DNA of 64,000 nt from Solanum dulcamara. Lineage: Eukaryota > Streptophyta > Magnoliopsida > Solanales > Solanaceae. A program made the translations under genes and the position numbers. The stretch is from NCBI RefSeq assembly GCF_947179165.1, contig NC_077237.1:88264341-88328340 (forward strand), read 5' to 3'. Within the stretch, counting starts at the first letter, position 1, and each line of letters starts with the position of its first letter. Below, piece after piece: positions 13,951-27,600 of the stretch. Under the pieces are notes generated by a model. The model searched no databases and was not told the DNA's origin. It worked only from the letters and a program-made list of their open reading frames with translations.

Positions 13951-16590
13951 CCTAAACCCCTCTAAAGCGCCGCTGGGACTACTGGAGTCATTTCCTAGGT
14001 CATTACGGATGCTACTATGGAAGAATCCAAGAGAATTCAACCCGGACCTTCGGCACCTAAAAAATCTGTGGGTTAACACACACAAAACACTGGCAAAATC
14101 GCCTAATTCCTATTGCGTTGCCAATAAAATGCGTCTAAACATCTCTAAAGCACTATCGGGGCTACTGGAGTCGTTTCCTAGGTCGTTACGGATGCTACAA
14201 TAGAAGAATACAAGAAAATTCAACCCAAACCCCCGGCAACTAAAAAATCCGTCGGCTAACACACACGAAAAACTAGCAAAATCGCCTAATTCCTATTGCG
14301 TGGCTAATAAAATGCTTCTAAACCTCTCTAAAGCACCGCTGGGGCTACTGGAATCGTTCCCTAGGTCGTTACGGACGTTAAAATGGAAGAATCTAAGAAA
14401 ATTCGACCCAGACCCCCGGCATCTAAAAAATCCGTGGGCTAACACACACTAAAAACTAGCAAAATCCCCTAATTTCTATTACGTCGCCAATAAAATGCTC
14501 CTAAACCCCTCTAAAGCACCTCCGGGGCTATTGGAGTCTTTCCCCACGATATTACAGATGCTACTATGGAAGAATCCAAGAAAATTCGACCCGAACCCAC
14601 GACATCTAAAAAATCTATGGATTAACAAATACGAAAAACTGGAAAAATCGCCTAATTTCTATTTCATAGCCAATAAAATACTCCTAAACCCCTCTAAAGC
14701 ACCGCCGGGGCTACTGAAGTCATTCCCTATGTCGTTACGGATTTTACTATGGAAGAATCCAAGAGAATTCGACTTGAACCCCCGGCACCTAACAAATCCG
14801 TGGGCTAACAATCACGAAAAACTGGCAAAATTGCCTAATTCCTATTGTATTGCCAATAAAATGCTTCTAAACCTCTCTAATGCGCCGCCGAGGCTATTGG
14901 AGTCGTTTCCTAGGTCGTTACGGATGCTACTATGGGAGAATCCAAGAAAATTTGACTCGGACCCTCGACACCTAAAAAATCCGTTGGCTAACACACACGA
15001 ACAACTTGCAAAATTGACTAATTCCTAATTCATTGCCAATAAAATGCTCCTTGACCCCTCTAAAGCGCCGCTGGGGATACTGGAGTCGTTTTCTAGGTCG
15101 TTACGGACGCTACTATTGGAGAATACAAGAAAATTCGACCCAGACCCCCGGCAGCTAAAAAATTCGTGGGCTAACACACATTAAAAACTAGCAAAATGGC
15201 CTAATTCCTATTGCGTTACCAATAAAATGCTCAAACCCCGCTAAAGCACCGTCGGAGCTACTGGAGTCGTTCCCTAGGTCGTTACGGATATTACTATTGA
15301 AGAATCCAAGAAAATTCGACCCGGACCCCCGGCACCTAAAAACTCCGTAGTTTAACACACAAAAAACTAGCAAAATGGCCTAATTCCTATTTTATTGCAA
15401 ATAAAATGCTCCTAGTCCCCTCTAAAGTGCCTCTCGGGCTACTGGAGTCGTTCCCCAGGTCGTTACGGATGTTACTATTGAATAATCCAAGAAAATTCGA
15501 CCCGGACCCCCGGCACCTAAAAAATCCGTGGGGTAACACACATGAAAAACTGGCAAAATCGCCTAATTATTATTGAATCGCCAATAAAATACTCCCAAAA
15601 CCCTCTAAAACGCCACTGGGGCAACTGGAGTCCTTCCCCAGATCGTTACGGATACTACTATAGAAGGATCCAAGAAAATTCAACCCTGACCCTCAGCACC
15701 TAAAAAATCTTTAGGCTAACACACGAAAATCTGGCAAAATCGCCTAATTCGTATTGCGTCGCCCATAAAATGCTTCTAAACCCTTCTAAAGCACCGCTGG
15801 GGCTACTAAAGTCGTTCCATAGATCATTACGAATACTACTATGGAAGGATCCAAGAAAATTCGACTCAAACCCCCAGCACCTAAAAAAATCTTTGGGCTA
15901 ACACACACTAAAAACTGGCAAAATCACCTAATTCCTATTTTGTCGCCAATAAAATGCTCCTAAACCCTCTAAAGCACCGCCGGGGCTACTGGAGTCGTTC
16001 CCTAGGTCATTACGGACGGTACTGTGGAAGAATCAAAGAAAATTCGACCTGGACCCCCGGCACCTAAAAATTCCATGGACTAACACACACGAAAAACTGG
16101 CAAAATCGCCTAATTCCTATTTTATTGCCAATAAAATGCTCCTAAACCCCTCTAAAGCGCCTCCGGGGCTACTGGAGTCCTTTCCCAGGTCTTTACGGAT
16201 GCTACTATGGAAGAATCCTAGAAATTTCGACTCGGACCCCCGGCACCTAAAAAATCCGTGGGCTAACACACACGAAAAATTTGCAAAATCGCCTAATTCC
16301 TATTTCATTGTCAATAAAATGCTCCTAAACCCCTATAAAGCGCTGCTGGAGCTATTGATGTCGTTCCCTCTGTCGTTACGGATGCTACTATAGAAGAATC
16401 CAAGAGAATTCAACACGGACCCCCGGCACCTAAAAAATTTATAGGCTAACACACACTAAAAACTAGCAAAATCGCCTAATTTCTATTGCGTCGCCAATAA
16501 AATGCTCCTAAACCCCTCTAAAGCACCTCCGGGGCTACTGGAGTCATTCCCTATGATATTACGGATGCTACTATGGAAGAATCCAAGAAA

Positions 16591-19500
16591 ATTCGACCCG
16601 AACCCCCGACATCTAAAAAATCTATGGACTAACAAATACGAAAAACTGGCAAAATCGCATAATTTCTATTTCATTGCCAATAAAATACTCCTAAACCCCT
16701 CTAAAGCACCGCCGGGGCTACTGAAGTCATTCCCTATGTCTTTACGGACTTTATTATGGAAGAATCCAAGAAAATTCGACCCAAACCCTCGGCACCTAAA
16801 AAATCCGTGGGCTAACAATCACGAAAAACTGGCAAAATTGCCTAATTCCTATTGCATTGCCAATAAAATGCTTCTAAACCTCTCTAATGCACCGTCGGGG
16901 CTATTGGAGTTGTTTCCTAGGTTGTTACGGATGCTACTATGGGAGAATCCAAGAAAATTCGACTCGGACCCCCGGCACCTAAAAAATCCGTGGGCTAACA
17001 CACACGAAAAACTTGCAAAATCGACTAATTCCTAATTCATTGCCAATAAAATGCTCCTTGACCCCTCTAAAGCGCCGCTGGGGATACTAGAGTCATTCCC
17101 TAGGTCGTTACGGATGATACTATTGAAGAATCCAAGAAAATTCGACTAGGACCCCCGGCACCTAAAAAATCCGTGGGCTAACATACACTAAATACTGGCA
17201 AAATCGCCTCATTCCTATTGCGTCGCCAATAAAATACTCCTAAACCTTTTTAAAGCGTCGCCGAGGCTACTGAGGTTGTTCCCTAGGTCGTTACGGATGC
17301 TACTATGGAAGAATCCAAGAAAATTCGACCCAAACCCCCGGTACACAAAAAATCCGTGGGCTAACACACACAAAAAACTGGCAAAATCGACTAATTCCTA
17401 TTGCGTCGCCAATAAAATGCTCCTAAACCCCTCTAAAGCGCCGCCGGGACTACTGGAGTCATTTCCTAGGTCATTACTGATGCTACTATGGAAGAATCCA
17501 AGAGAATTCAACCCGGACCCTCGGCACCTAAAAAATCTATGGGTTAACACACACGAAAAACTGACAAAATCGCCTAATTCCTATTGCGTCGCTAATAAAA
17601 TGCGCCTAAACACCTATAAAGCACTGTCGGGGCTACTGGAGTCATTCCCTAGGTCGTTACGGATGCTACAATTGAAGAATACAAGAAAATTCAACCCGTA
17701 ACCCTGGCACCTAAAAAATCTGTGGGCTAACACACACGAAAAACTAGCAAAATTGCCTAATTCCTATTGCGTCGCTAATAAAATGCTTCTAAACCTCTCT
17801 AAAGCACCACTGGGGCTACTGGAATCGTTCCCTAGGTCGTTCCGTATGCTACTATGGGAGAATCCAAGAAAATTCGACTCGGACCCCCGACACCTAAAAA
17901 ATCCGTGGGCTAACACACACGAAAAACTTGCAAAATCAACTAATTCCTAATTCATTGCCAATAAAATGCTCCTTGACCCCTCTAAAGCGCCGCTGGGGAT
18001 ACTGGAGTCGTTTTCTAGGTCGTTACGGACGCTACTATTGGAGAATACAAGAAAATTCGACCCAGACCCCCGGCAGCTAAAAAATTCGTGGGCTAACACA
18101 CATTAAAAACTAGCAAAATGGCCTAATTCCTATTGCGTTACCAATAAAATGCTCAAACCCCGCTAAAGCACCGTCGGAGCTACTGGAGTCGTTCCCTAGG
18201 TCGTTACGGATATTACTATTGAAGAATCCAAGAAAATTCGACCCGGACCCCCGGCACCTAAAAACTCCGTAGTTTAACACACACAAAAAACTAGCAAAAT
18301 GGCCTAATTCCTATTTTATTGCAAATAAAATGCTCCTAGTCCCCTCTAAAGTGCCTCTCGGGCTACTGGAGTCGTTCCCCAGGTCGTTACGGATGTTACT
18401 ATTGAAGAATCCAAGCAAATTCGACCCGGACCCCCGACACCTAAAAAATCCGTGGGGTAACACACACGAAAAACTGGCAAAATCGCCTAATTATTATTGA
18501 ATCGCCAATAAAATACTCCTAAAATCCTCTAAAACGCCACTGGGGCAACTGGAGTCCTTCCCCAGATCGTTACGGATACTACTATGGAAGGATCCAAGAA
18601 AATTCAACCCTGACCCTCAGCACCTAAAAAATATTTAGGCTAACACACATGAAAATCTGGCAAAATCGCCTAATTCGTATTGCGTCGCCCATAAAATGCT
18701 CCTAAACCCTTCTAAAGAACCGCTTGGGCTACTAAAGTCATTCCCTAGATCATTACGAACACTACTATGGAAGGATCCAAGAAAATTCGACTCGGACCCC
18801 CGGCACCTAAAAAATCTTTGGGCTAACACACACTAAAAACTGGCAAAATCACCTAATTCCTATTTTGTCGCCAATAAAATGCTCCTAAACCCTATAAAGC
18901 ACTGCCGGGGCTACTGGAGTGGTTCCCTAGGTCGTTACGGACGGTACTGTGGAAGAATCCAAGAAAATTCAACCTGGACCCCGGCACCTAAAAAATCCAT
19001 GCGCTAACACACACGAAAAACTGGCAAAATCGCCTAATTCCTATTTTATTGCCAATAAAATGCTCCTAAACCCCTCTAAAGTACCTCCGGGGCTACTGGA
19101 GTCGTTTTCCAGGTCGTTACGGATGCTACTATGGAAGAATACAAGAAAATTTGACTTGGACCCCCGGCAACTAAAAAATCCGTGGGCTAACACACACGAA
19201 AAATTTGCAAAATCGCCTAATTCCTATTTCATTGCCAATAAAATGCTCCTAAACCCCTATAAAGCGCCGCTGGAGCTACTGATGTCATTCCCTCTGTCGT
19301 TACGGATGCTACTATGGAAGAATCCAAGAGAATTCAACCCGGACCCTCGGCACCTAAAAAATCTATGGGTTAACACACACGAAAAACTGGCAAAATCGCC
19401 TAATTCCTATTACGTCGCCAATAAAATGCGCCTAAACCCCTCTAAAGCAATGTCGGGGCTACTGGAGTCGTTTTCTAGGTCGTTACGGATGCTACAATGG

Positions 19501-20610
19501 AAGAATACAAGAAAATTCAACCCGTACCCCTGGCACCTAAAAATTCTATAGGTTAACACACACGAAAAACTGGCAAAATCGCCTAATTCCTATTGCGTCG
19601 CCAATAAAATGCGCCTAAACCCCTCTAAAGCACTGTCGGGGCTACTGGAGTCATTCCCTAGGTCGTTACGGATGCTAAAATAGAAGAATACAAGAAAATT
19701 CAACTCGGACCCTCGGCACCTAAAAACTCCGTGGGCTAACACACACGAAAAACTAGCAAAATCGCCTAATTCCTATTGCGTCGCTAATAAAATGCTTCTA
19801 AACCTCTCTAAAGCACCGCTGGGGCTACTGGAATTATTCCCTATGTCGTTACGGACGTTAAAATGGAAGAATCTAAGAAAATTCGACCCAGACCCCTGGT
19901 ATCTAAAAAATCTGTGGGCTAACACACACTAAAAACTGGCAAAATCGCCTAATTTCAATTGCGTCGCCAATAAAATGCTCCTAAACCCCTCTAAAGCACC
20001 ACCGGGGCTACTGGAGTCATTCCCCACGATATTACGGATGCTACTATGGGAGAATCCAAGTAAATTCGACCCGGACCCCGACATCTAAAAAATCTATGGA
20101 CTAACAAATAAGAAAAACTGGCAAAATTGCTTAATTTCTATTTCATTGCCAATAAAATACTCCTAAACCCCTCTAAAGCACCGCCGGGGCTACTGAAGTC
20201 GTTCCCTATGTCGTTACGGACTTTACTATGGAAGAATCCAAGAAAATTCGACCCGAACCCCCGGCACCTAAAAAATCCGTGGGCTAACAATCACAAAAAT
20301 ATGGCAAAATTGCCTAATTCCTATTGCATTGCCAATAAAATGCTTCTAAACCTCTCTAATGCGCCGCCGGGGCTATTGGAGTCATTTCCTAGGTCGTTAT
20401 AGATGCTACTATGGAGAATCCAAGAAAATTCGACTCGGACCCCCGGCACCTAAAAATTCCGTGGGCTAACACACACGAAAAACTTGCAAAATCGACTAAA
20501 TCCTAATTCATTGCCAATAAAATGCTCCTTGACCCGTCTAAAGCGCCGCTGGGGATACTAGAGTCATTCCCTAGGTCGTTACGGATGATACTATTGAAGA
20601 ATCCAAGAAA
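16591..20610. repeat. 22-monomer higher-order repeat, copy 1 (about 4.02 kb)
   Basis: This interval and the next one (20,611 to about 24,620) align at a constant offset of 4,019-4,020 bp, equal to 22 monomers less a few bases. Long stretches are identical apart from scattered single-base changes; for example 17,761-18,060 and 21,780-22,079 differ at one place that I see (GACTCGGAC against GACTCAGAC). Both copies carry the same private features: the ATACGGATTACTATT-type monomer, the GCCAATAAAATGCTCAAACC deletion monomer and the ATAAAGCACTG monomer. The breakpoint lies between about 20,585 and 20,618. Confidence 0.92.
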
Positions 20611-23600
20611 ATTCGACCCGAACCCCCGACACCTAAAAAATCTATGGACTAACAAATACGAAAAACTGGCAAAATCGCATAATTTCTATTTCATTGCCAA
20701 TAAAATACTCCTAAACCCCTCTAAAGCACCGCCGGGGCTACTGAAGTCGTTCCCTATGTCTTTACGGACTTTATTATGGAAGAATACAAGAAAATTCGAC
20801 CCAAACCCTCGGCACCTAAAAAATCCGTGGGCTAACAATCACGAAAAACTGGCAAAATTGCCTAATTCCTATTGCATTGCCAATAAAATGCTTCTAAACC
20901 TCTCTAATGCACCGTCGGGGCTATTGGAGTTGTTTCCTAGGTTGTTACGGATGCTACTATGGGAGAATCCAAGAAAATTCGACTCGGACCCCCGGCACCT
21001 AAAAAATCCGTGGGCTAACACACACGAAAAACTTGCAAAATCGACTAATTCCTAATTCATTGCCAATAAAATGCTCCTTGACCCCTCTAAAGCGCCGCTG
21101 GGGATACTAGAGTCATTCCCTAGGTCGTTACGGATGATACTATTGAAGAATCCAAGAAAATTCGACTAGGACCCCCGGCACCTAAAAAATCCGTGGGCTA
21201 ACATACACTAAATACTGGCAAAATCGCCTCATTCCTATTGCGTCGCCAATAAAATACTCCTAAACCTTTTTAAAGCGTCGCCGAGGCTACTGAGGTTGTT
21301 CCCTAGGTCGTTACGGATGCTACTATGGAAGAATCCAAGAAAATTCGACCCAAACCCCTGGTACATAAAAATCCGTGGGCTAACACACACAAAAAACTGG
21401 CAAAATCGACTAATTCCTATTGCGTCGCCAATAAAATGCTCCTAAACCCCTCTAAAGCGCCGCCGGGACTACTGGAGTCATTTCCTAGGTCATTACTGAT
21501 GCTACTATGGAAGAATCCAAGAGAATTCAACCCGGACCCTCGGCACCTAAAAAATCTATGGGTTAACACACACGAAAAACTGACAAAATCGCCTAATTCC
21601 TATTGCGTCGCTAATAAAATGCGCCTAAACACCTATAAAGCACTGTAGGGGCTACTGGAGTCATTCCCTAGGTCGTTACGGATGCTACAATTGAAGAATA
21701 CAAGAAAATTCAACCCGTAACCCTGGCACCTAAAAAATCTGTGGGCTAACACACACGAAAAACTAGCAAAATTGCCTAATTCCTATTGCGTCGCTAATAA
21801 AATGCTTCTAAACCTCTCTAAAGCACCACTGGGGCTACTGGAATCGTTCCCTAGGTCGTTCCGTATGCTACTATGGGAGAATCCAAGAAAATTCGACTCA
21901 GACCCCCGACACCTAAAAAATCCGTGGGCTAACACACACGAAAAACTTGCAAAATCAACTAATTCCTAATTCATTGCCAATAAAATGCTCCTTGACCCCT
22001 CTAAAGCGCCGCTGGGGATACTGGAGTCGTTTTCTAGGTCGTTACGGACGCTACTATTGGAGAATACAAGAAAATTCGACCCAGACCCCCGGCAGCTAAA
22101 AAATTCGTGGGCTAACACACATTAAAAACTAGCAAAATGGCCTAATTCCTATTGCGTTACCAATAAAATGCTCAAACCCCGCTAAAGCACCGTCGAAGCT
22201 ACTGGAGTCGTTCCCTAGGTCATTACGGATATTACTATTGAAGAATCCAAGAAAATTCGACCCGGACCCCCGGCACCTAAAAACTCCGTAGTTTAACACA
22301 CACAAAAAACTAGCAAAATGGCCTAATTCCTATTTTATTGCAAATAAAATGCTCCTAGTCCCCTCTAAAGTGCCTCTTGGGCTACTGGAGTCGTTCCCCA
22401 GGTCGTTACGGATGTTACTATTGAAGAATCCAAGCAAATTCGACCCGGACCCCCGACACCTAAAAAATCCGTGGGGTAACACACACGAAAAACTGGCAAA
22501 ATCGCCTAATTATTATTGAATCGCCAATAAAATACTCCTAAAATCCTCTAAAACGCCACTGGGGCAACTGGAGTCCTTCCCCAGATCGTTACGGATACTA
22601 CTATGGAAGGATCCAAGAAAATTCAACCCTGACCCTCAGCACCTAAAAAATATTTAGGCTAACACACATGAAAATCTGGCAAAATCGCCCAATTCGTATT
22701 GCGTCGCCCATAAAATGCTCCTAAACCCTTCTAAAGAACCGCTTGGGCTACTAAAGTCGTTCCCTAGATCATTACGAACACTACTATGGAAGGATCCAAG
22801 AAAATTCGACTCGGACCCCCGGCACCTAAAAAATCTTTGGGCTAACACACACTAAAAACTGGCAAAATCACCTAATTCCTATTTTGTCGCCAATAAAATG
22901 CTCCTAAACCCTATAAAGCACTGCCGGGGCTACTGGAGTGGTTCCCTAGGTCGTTACGGACGGTACTGTGGAAGAATCCAAGAAAATTCAACCTGGACCC
23001 CGGCACCTAAAAAATCCATGCGCTAACACACACGAAAAACTGGCAAAATCGCCTAATTCCTATTTTATTGCCAATAAAATGCTCCTAAACCCCTCTAAAG
23101 TGCCTCCGGGGCTACTGGAGTCGTTTTCCAGGTCGTTACGGATGCTACTATGGAAGAATAAAAGAAAATTTGACTTGGACCCCCGGCACCTAAAAAATCC
23201 GTGGGCTAACACACACGAAAAATTTACAAAATCGCCTAATTCCTATTTCATTGCCAATAAAATGCTCCTAAACCCCTATAAAGCGCCGCTGGAGCTACTG
23301 ATGTCATTCCCTCTGCCGTTACGGATGCTACTATGGAAGAATCCAAGAGAATTCAACCCGGACCCTCGGCACCTAAAAAATCTATGGGTTAACACACACG
23401 AAAAACTAGCAAAATCGCCTAATTTCTATTGCGTCGCCAATAAAATGCGCCTAAACCCCTCTAAAGCAATGTCGGGGCTACTGGAGTCGTTTTCTAGGTC
23501 GTTACGGATGCTACAATGGAAGAATACAAGAAAATTCAACCCGTACCCCTGGCACCTAAAAAATCTATAGGTTAACACACACGAAAAACTGGCAAAATCG

Positions 23601-24620
23601 CCTAATTCCTATTGCGTCGCCAATAAAATGCGCCTAAACCCCTCTAAAGCACTGTCGGGGCTACTGGAGTCGTTCCCTAGGTCGTTACGGATGCTAAAAT
23701 AGAAGAATACAAGAAAATTCAACTCGGACCCTCGGCACCTAAAAACTCCGTGGGCTAACACACACGAAAAACTAGCAAAATCGCCTAATTCCTATTGCGT
23801 CGCTAATAAAATGCTTCTAAACCTCTCTAAAGCACCGCTGGGGCTACTGGAATTATTCTCTATGTCGTTACGGACGTTAAAATGGAAGAATCTAAGAAAA
23901 TTCGACCCAGACCCCCGGTATCTAAAAAATCTGTGGGCTAACACACACTAAAAACTGGCAAAATCGCCTAATTTCAATTGCGTCGCCAATAAAATGCTCC
24001 TAAACCCCTCTAAAGCACCACCGGGGCTACTGGAGTCATTCCCCACGATATTACGGATGCTACTATGGGAGAATCCAAGTAAATTCGACCCGGACCCCGA
24101 CATCTAAAAAATCTATGGACTAACAAATAAGAAAAACTGGCAAAATTGCTTAATTTCTATTTCATTGCCAATAAAATACTCCTAAACCCCTCTAAAGCAC
24201 CGCCGGGGCTACTGAAGTCGTTCCCTATGTCGTTATGGACTTTACTATGGAAGAATCCAAGAAAATTCGACCCGAACCCCCGGCACCTAAAAAATCCGTG
24301 GGCTAACAATCACGAAAATATGGCAAAATTGCCTAATTCCTATTGCATTGCCAATAAAATGCTTCTAAACCTCTCTAATGCGCCGCCGGGGCTATTGGAG
24401 TCATTTCCTAGGTCGTTATGGATGCTACTATGGAGAATCCAAGAAAATTCGACTCGGACCCCCGGCACCTAAAAATTCTGTGGGCTAACACACACGAAAA
24501 ACTTGCAAAATCGACTAATTCCTAATTCATTGCCAATAAAATGCTCCTTGACCCGTCTAAAGCGCCGCTGGGGATACTAGAGTCATTCCCTAGGTCTTTA
24601 CGGATGATACTATTGAAGAA
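20611..24620. repeat. 22-monomer higher-order repeat, copy 2 (about 4.02 kb)
   Basis: Second member of the direct duplication. Its end (24,480-24,620, with AACTTGCAAAATCGACTAA and CTTGACCCGTCTAAAGCG) matches the end of copy 1 at 20,460-20,600. The block also resembles 17,010-17,140, the kind of within-array match at which an unequal exchange could start. Past 24,620 the sequence continues like 17,140 onward (TTCGACTAGGACC), so the junction of the two copies is a jump back, as expected of unequal crossing over inside a monomer. Confidence 0.92.
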
Positions 24621-27600
24621 TCCAAGAAAATTCGACTAGGACCCCCGGCACCTAAAAAATCTGTGGGCTAACATACACGAAATACTGGCAAAATCGCCTC
24701 ATTCCTATTGCATCGCCAATAAAATGCTCCTAAACCCTTCTAAAGCGCTGACGAGGCTACTGAGGTTGTTCCCTAGGTCGTTACGGATGCTACTATGAAA
24801 GAATCCAAGAAAATTCGACCCGAACCCCTGGCACCTAAGAAATCCGTGGGCTAACACACACAAAAAACTGGCAAAATTGCATAATTCCTATTGCGTCGAT
24901 AATAAAATGCTTCTAAACCCCTCTAAAGCACCGCAGGGGCTACTGAGGTCGTTCCCTAGGTCGTTACGGACGCTACTATTGAATAATCCAAGAAAATTTG
25001 ACCCAGAACCCCGGCACCTAAAAAATCTGTGGGCTAACACACACGAAAAACTATCAAAATTGCCTAATTCCTATTGCATCGACAATAAAATGCTCCTAAA
25101 CCCCTCTAAAGCGCTGGCGGGGCTACTAGAGTCGTTCCCTAGGTCGTTACGGACGCTACTATGAAAGAATCCAAGAAAATTCGACCCGGACCCTCGTCAC
25201 CTAAAAATTCCATAGGTTAATACACACGAAAAACTGGCAAAATGGCCTAATTCCTATTTAATTCCCAATAAAATGCTCCTAGTCCCCTCTAAAGCACCTC
25301 TGGGGCTACTGGAGTCATTCCCCAGGTCGTTACGGATGCTACTATAGAATAATCCAAGAAAATTCGACCCGGACCCCCGGCACCTAAAAAATTCGTGGGC
25401 TAACACACACGAAAAACTAGCAAAATCGCCTAATTCTTATTGCGTTGCCAAAAAAATGCACCTAAACCCTTATAAAACACCTTTGGGACTACTGGAGTCG
25501 TTCCCTATATCGTTACGGATGCTACTATAAAGAATCCAAGAAAATTCGATCCGAACCCCCGGCACCTAAAAATTCGTGGGCTAACACACACGAAAAACTG
25601 GCAAAATTGCCTAAATCTTATTACTTCGCCAATAAAATGCTCCTAGACCTTTCTAAAGCATCGCCGGGGCTACATATGTCGTTCCCAAGGTTGTTACGGA
25701 TGCTACTATGGAAGAATCCAAGAAAATTCAACCCAGACCCCCGGCACCTAAGAAATCTATGGGCTAACACACATGAAAAACTGGAAAAATCGCATAACTC
25801 CTATTGCATCGATAATAAAATGCTCCTAAACCCCTCTAAAGCACTGCGGGGGCTACTGAGGTCGGTCCCTAGGTCGTTACGGATGATACTATTGAAAAAT
25901 CCTAGAAAATTCAACCTGGAATCCCGGCACCTAAAAAATCCGTGGGCTAACACACACGAAAAACTAGCAAAATCGCCTAATTCTTATTTTATTGCCAATA
26001 AAATGCTCCTAAACCCCTCTAAAGCTCCTTCGGGGCTACTAGAGTCATTCTCCAGGTTGTTACGGATGCTACTATGGAAGATTCTAAGAAAATGAGGCTT
26101 GGACCCCCGACACCTAAAAAATTCGTGGGCTAACACAAATGAAAAACTAGAAAAATCGCCTAATTCCTATTGCGTCGACAATAAAATGCTCCTAAACCCC
26201 TCTAAACCGCCGCAGGGGCTACTGAGGTTGTTCCCTAGGTCGTTACGGATGCTACTATTGAAGAATCCAAGAAAATTTGATCCGGACTCCCGGCATCTAA
26301 AAAATCTGTGGGATAACACACACGAAAAACTGGCAAAATCGCCTAATTCCTATTTTATTGCCAATAAAATGCTCCTAAATCCCTCTAAAGCACCTCCAGG
26401 GCTACTGGAGTCGTTACCCAGGTCTTTACAGACGCTACTATGGAAGAATCCAACAAAATTCGACTCGGACCCCCGGCACCTAAAAAATCTGTGGGCTAAC
26501 ACACACGAAAAACTAGCAAAATCACCTAATTCCGATTGCGTCGCTAATAAAATGCTCCTAAACCCCTCTAAAGCGCCGTCAGGGCACTAGAGTCAATCCC
26601 CAGGTCGTTACGAATGCTACTATGGAAGAATCCAAGAAAAATTAAACCCAGACCCCCATCACCTAAAAATCCGTGGGCTAACACACACGGAAAACTGGCA
26701 AAATTGCTTAATTCCTATTGCATCGCCAATAGAATGCTCCTAAACCCCTCTAAAGTGCCGTCGAGGCTACTGGAGTCATTCCCTAAGTCATTACGGATGC
26801 TACTATGGTAGAATCTAAGAAAATTCGACCCGAACCCCCTGCACCTAAAAAATCTGTGGGCTAACACACATTAAAAATTGGCAAAATCACCTAATTCCTA
26901 TTTAATTGCACAAGAAATGCTCCTAGACCCCTCTAAAGAGCCGTCGGAGCTACTCGAGTCGTTCCCTAGGTCAACCGGACCCCTGACACCTAAAATATCT
27001 GTGGGCTAACACACATGAAAAACTGGCAAAATCGCCTAATTTCTACGGGGCTACTGGAGTCGTTCTCCAGGTTGTTATGGATGCTACTATGGAAGATTGA
27101 ACGAAAATGCGGCCTGGACCCCCGGCACCTAAAAAATCCATGGGCTAACACACATGAAAAATTGGAAAAATTGCCTAATTCTTATTGCGTCGACAATAAA
27201 ATGCTTCTAAACTCCTCTAAAGCGCCACAGGGTCTACTGAGGTCATTCCCTAGGTCGTTACGGACGATACTATGGAAGAATCTAAGAAAATTCGATCCGT
27301 AATCCCAGCACCTAAAAAATCAGAGGGCTAACACACCCGAAAAACTAGCAAAATCGCCTAATTCCTATTGTGTCGACAATAAAATGCTCCTAAACCCTCT
27401 AAAGCACCGCCGGGGCTACTGGAGTCGTTCCCTAGGTCGTTACGGACGGTACTGTGGAAGAATCCAAGAAAATTTGACCTGGACCCCGGCACCAAAAAAA
27501 TCCATGGGCTAACACACACGAAAAACTGGCAAAATTGCCTATTTCCTATTTTATTGCCAATAAAATGCTCCTAAACCCCTCTAAAGAGCCTCCGAGGCTA

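Larger units (their letters stand above)
1..16590. repeat. 183-bp satellite array, left part
   Basis: Uninterrupted head-to-tail satellite. The spacing of the landmark TGCTCCTAAACC is 183 bp from one monomer to the next (for example 122, 305, 488, 671). Each monomer carries, in order: CTGGCAAAATCGCC, CCAATAAAATGCTCC, CCCCTCTAAAGC, GGGGCTACTGGAGTCG, CCCTAGGTCGTTACGG, CTACTATGGAAGAATCC, AAGAAAATTCGACCCGGA, CCCCGGCACCTAAAAAATC and GTGGGCTAACACACACG. By eye, neighbouring monomers differ at many positions, mostly CpG transitions, so this part is older and less homogenised than 16.6-24.6 kb. Some monomers are shortened, for example near 8,353, 8,971 and 9,190. I see no gene, promoter or RNA gene in it. 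It may be a known Solanaceae subtelomeric or pericentromeric family; I cannot name the family from the sequence alone. Confidence 0.95.
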
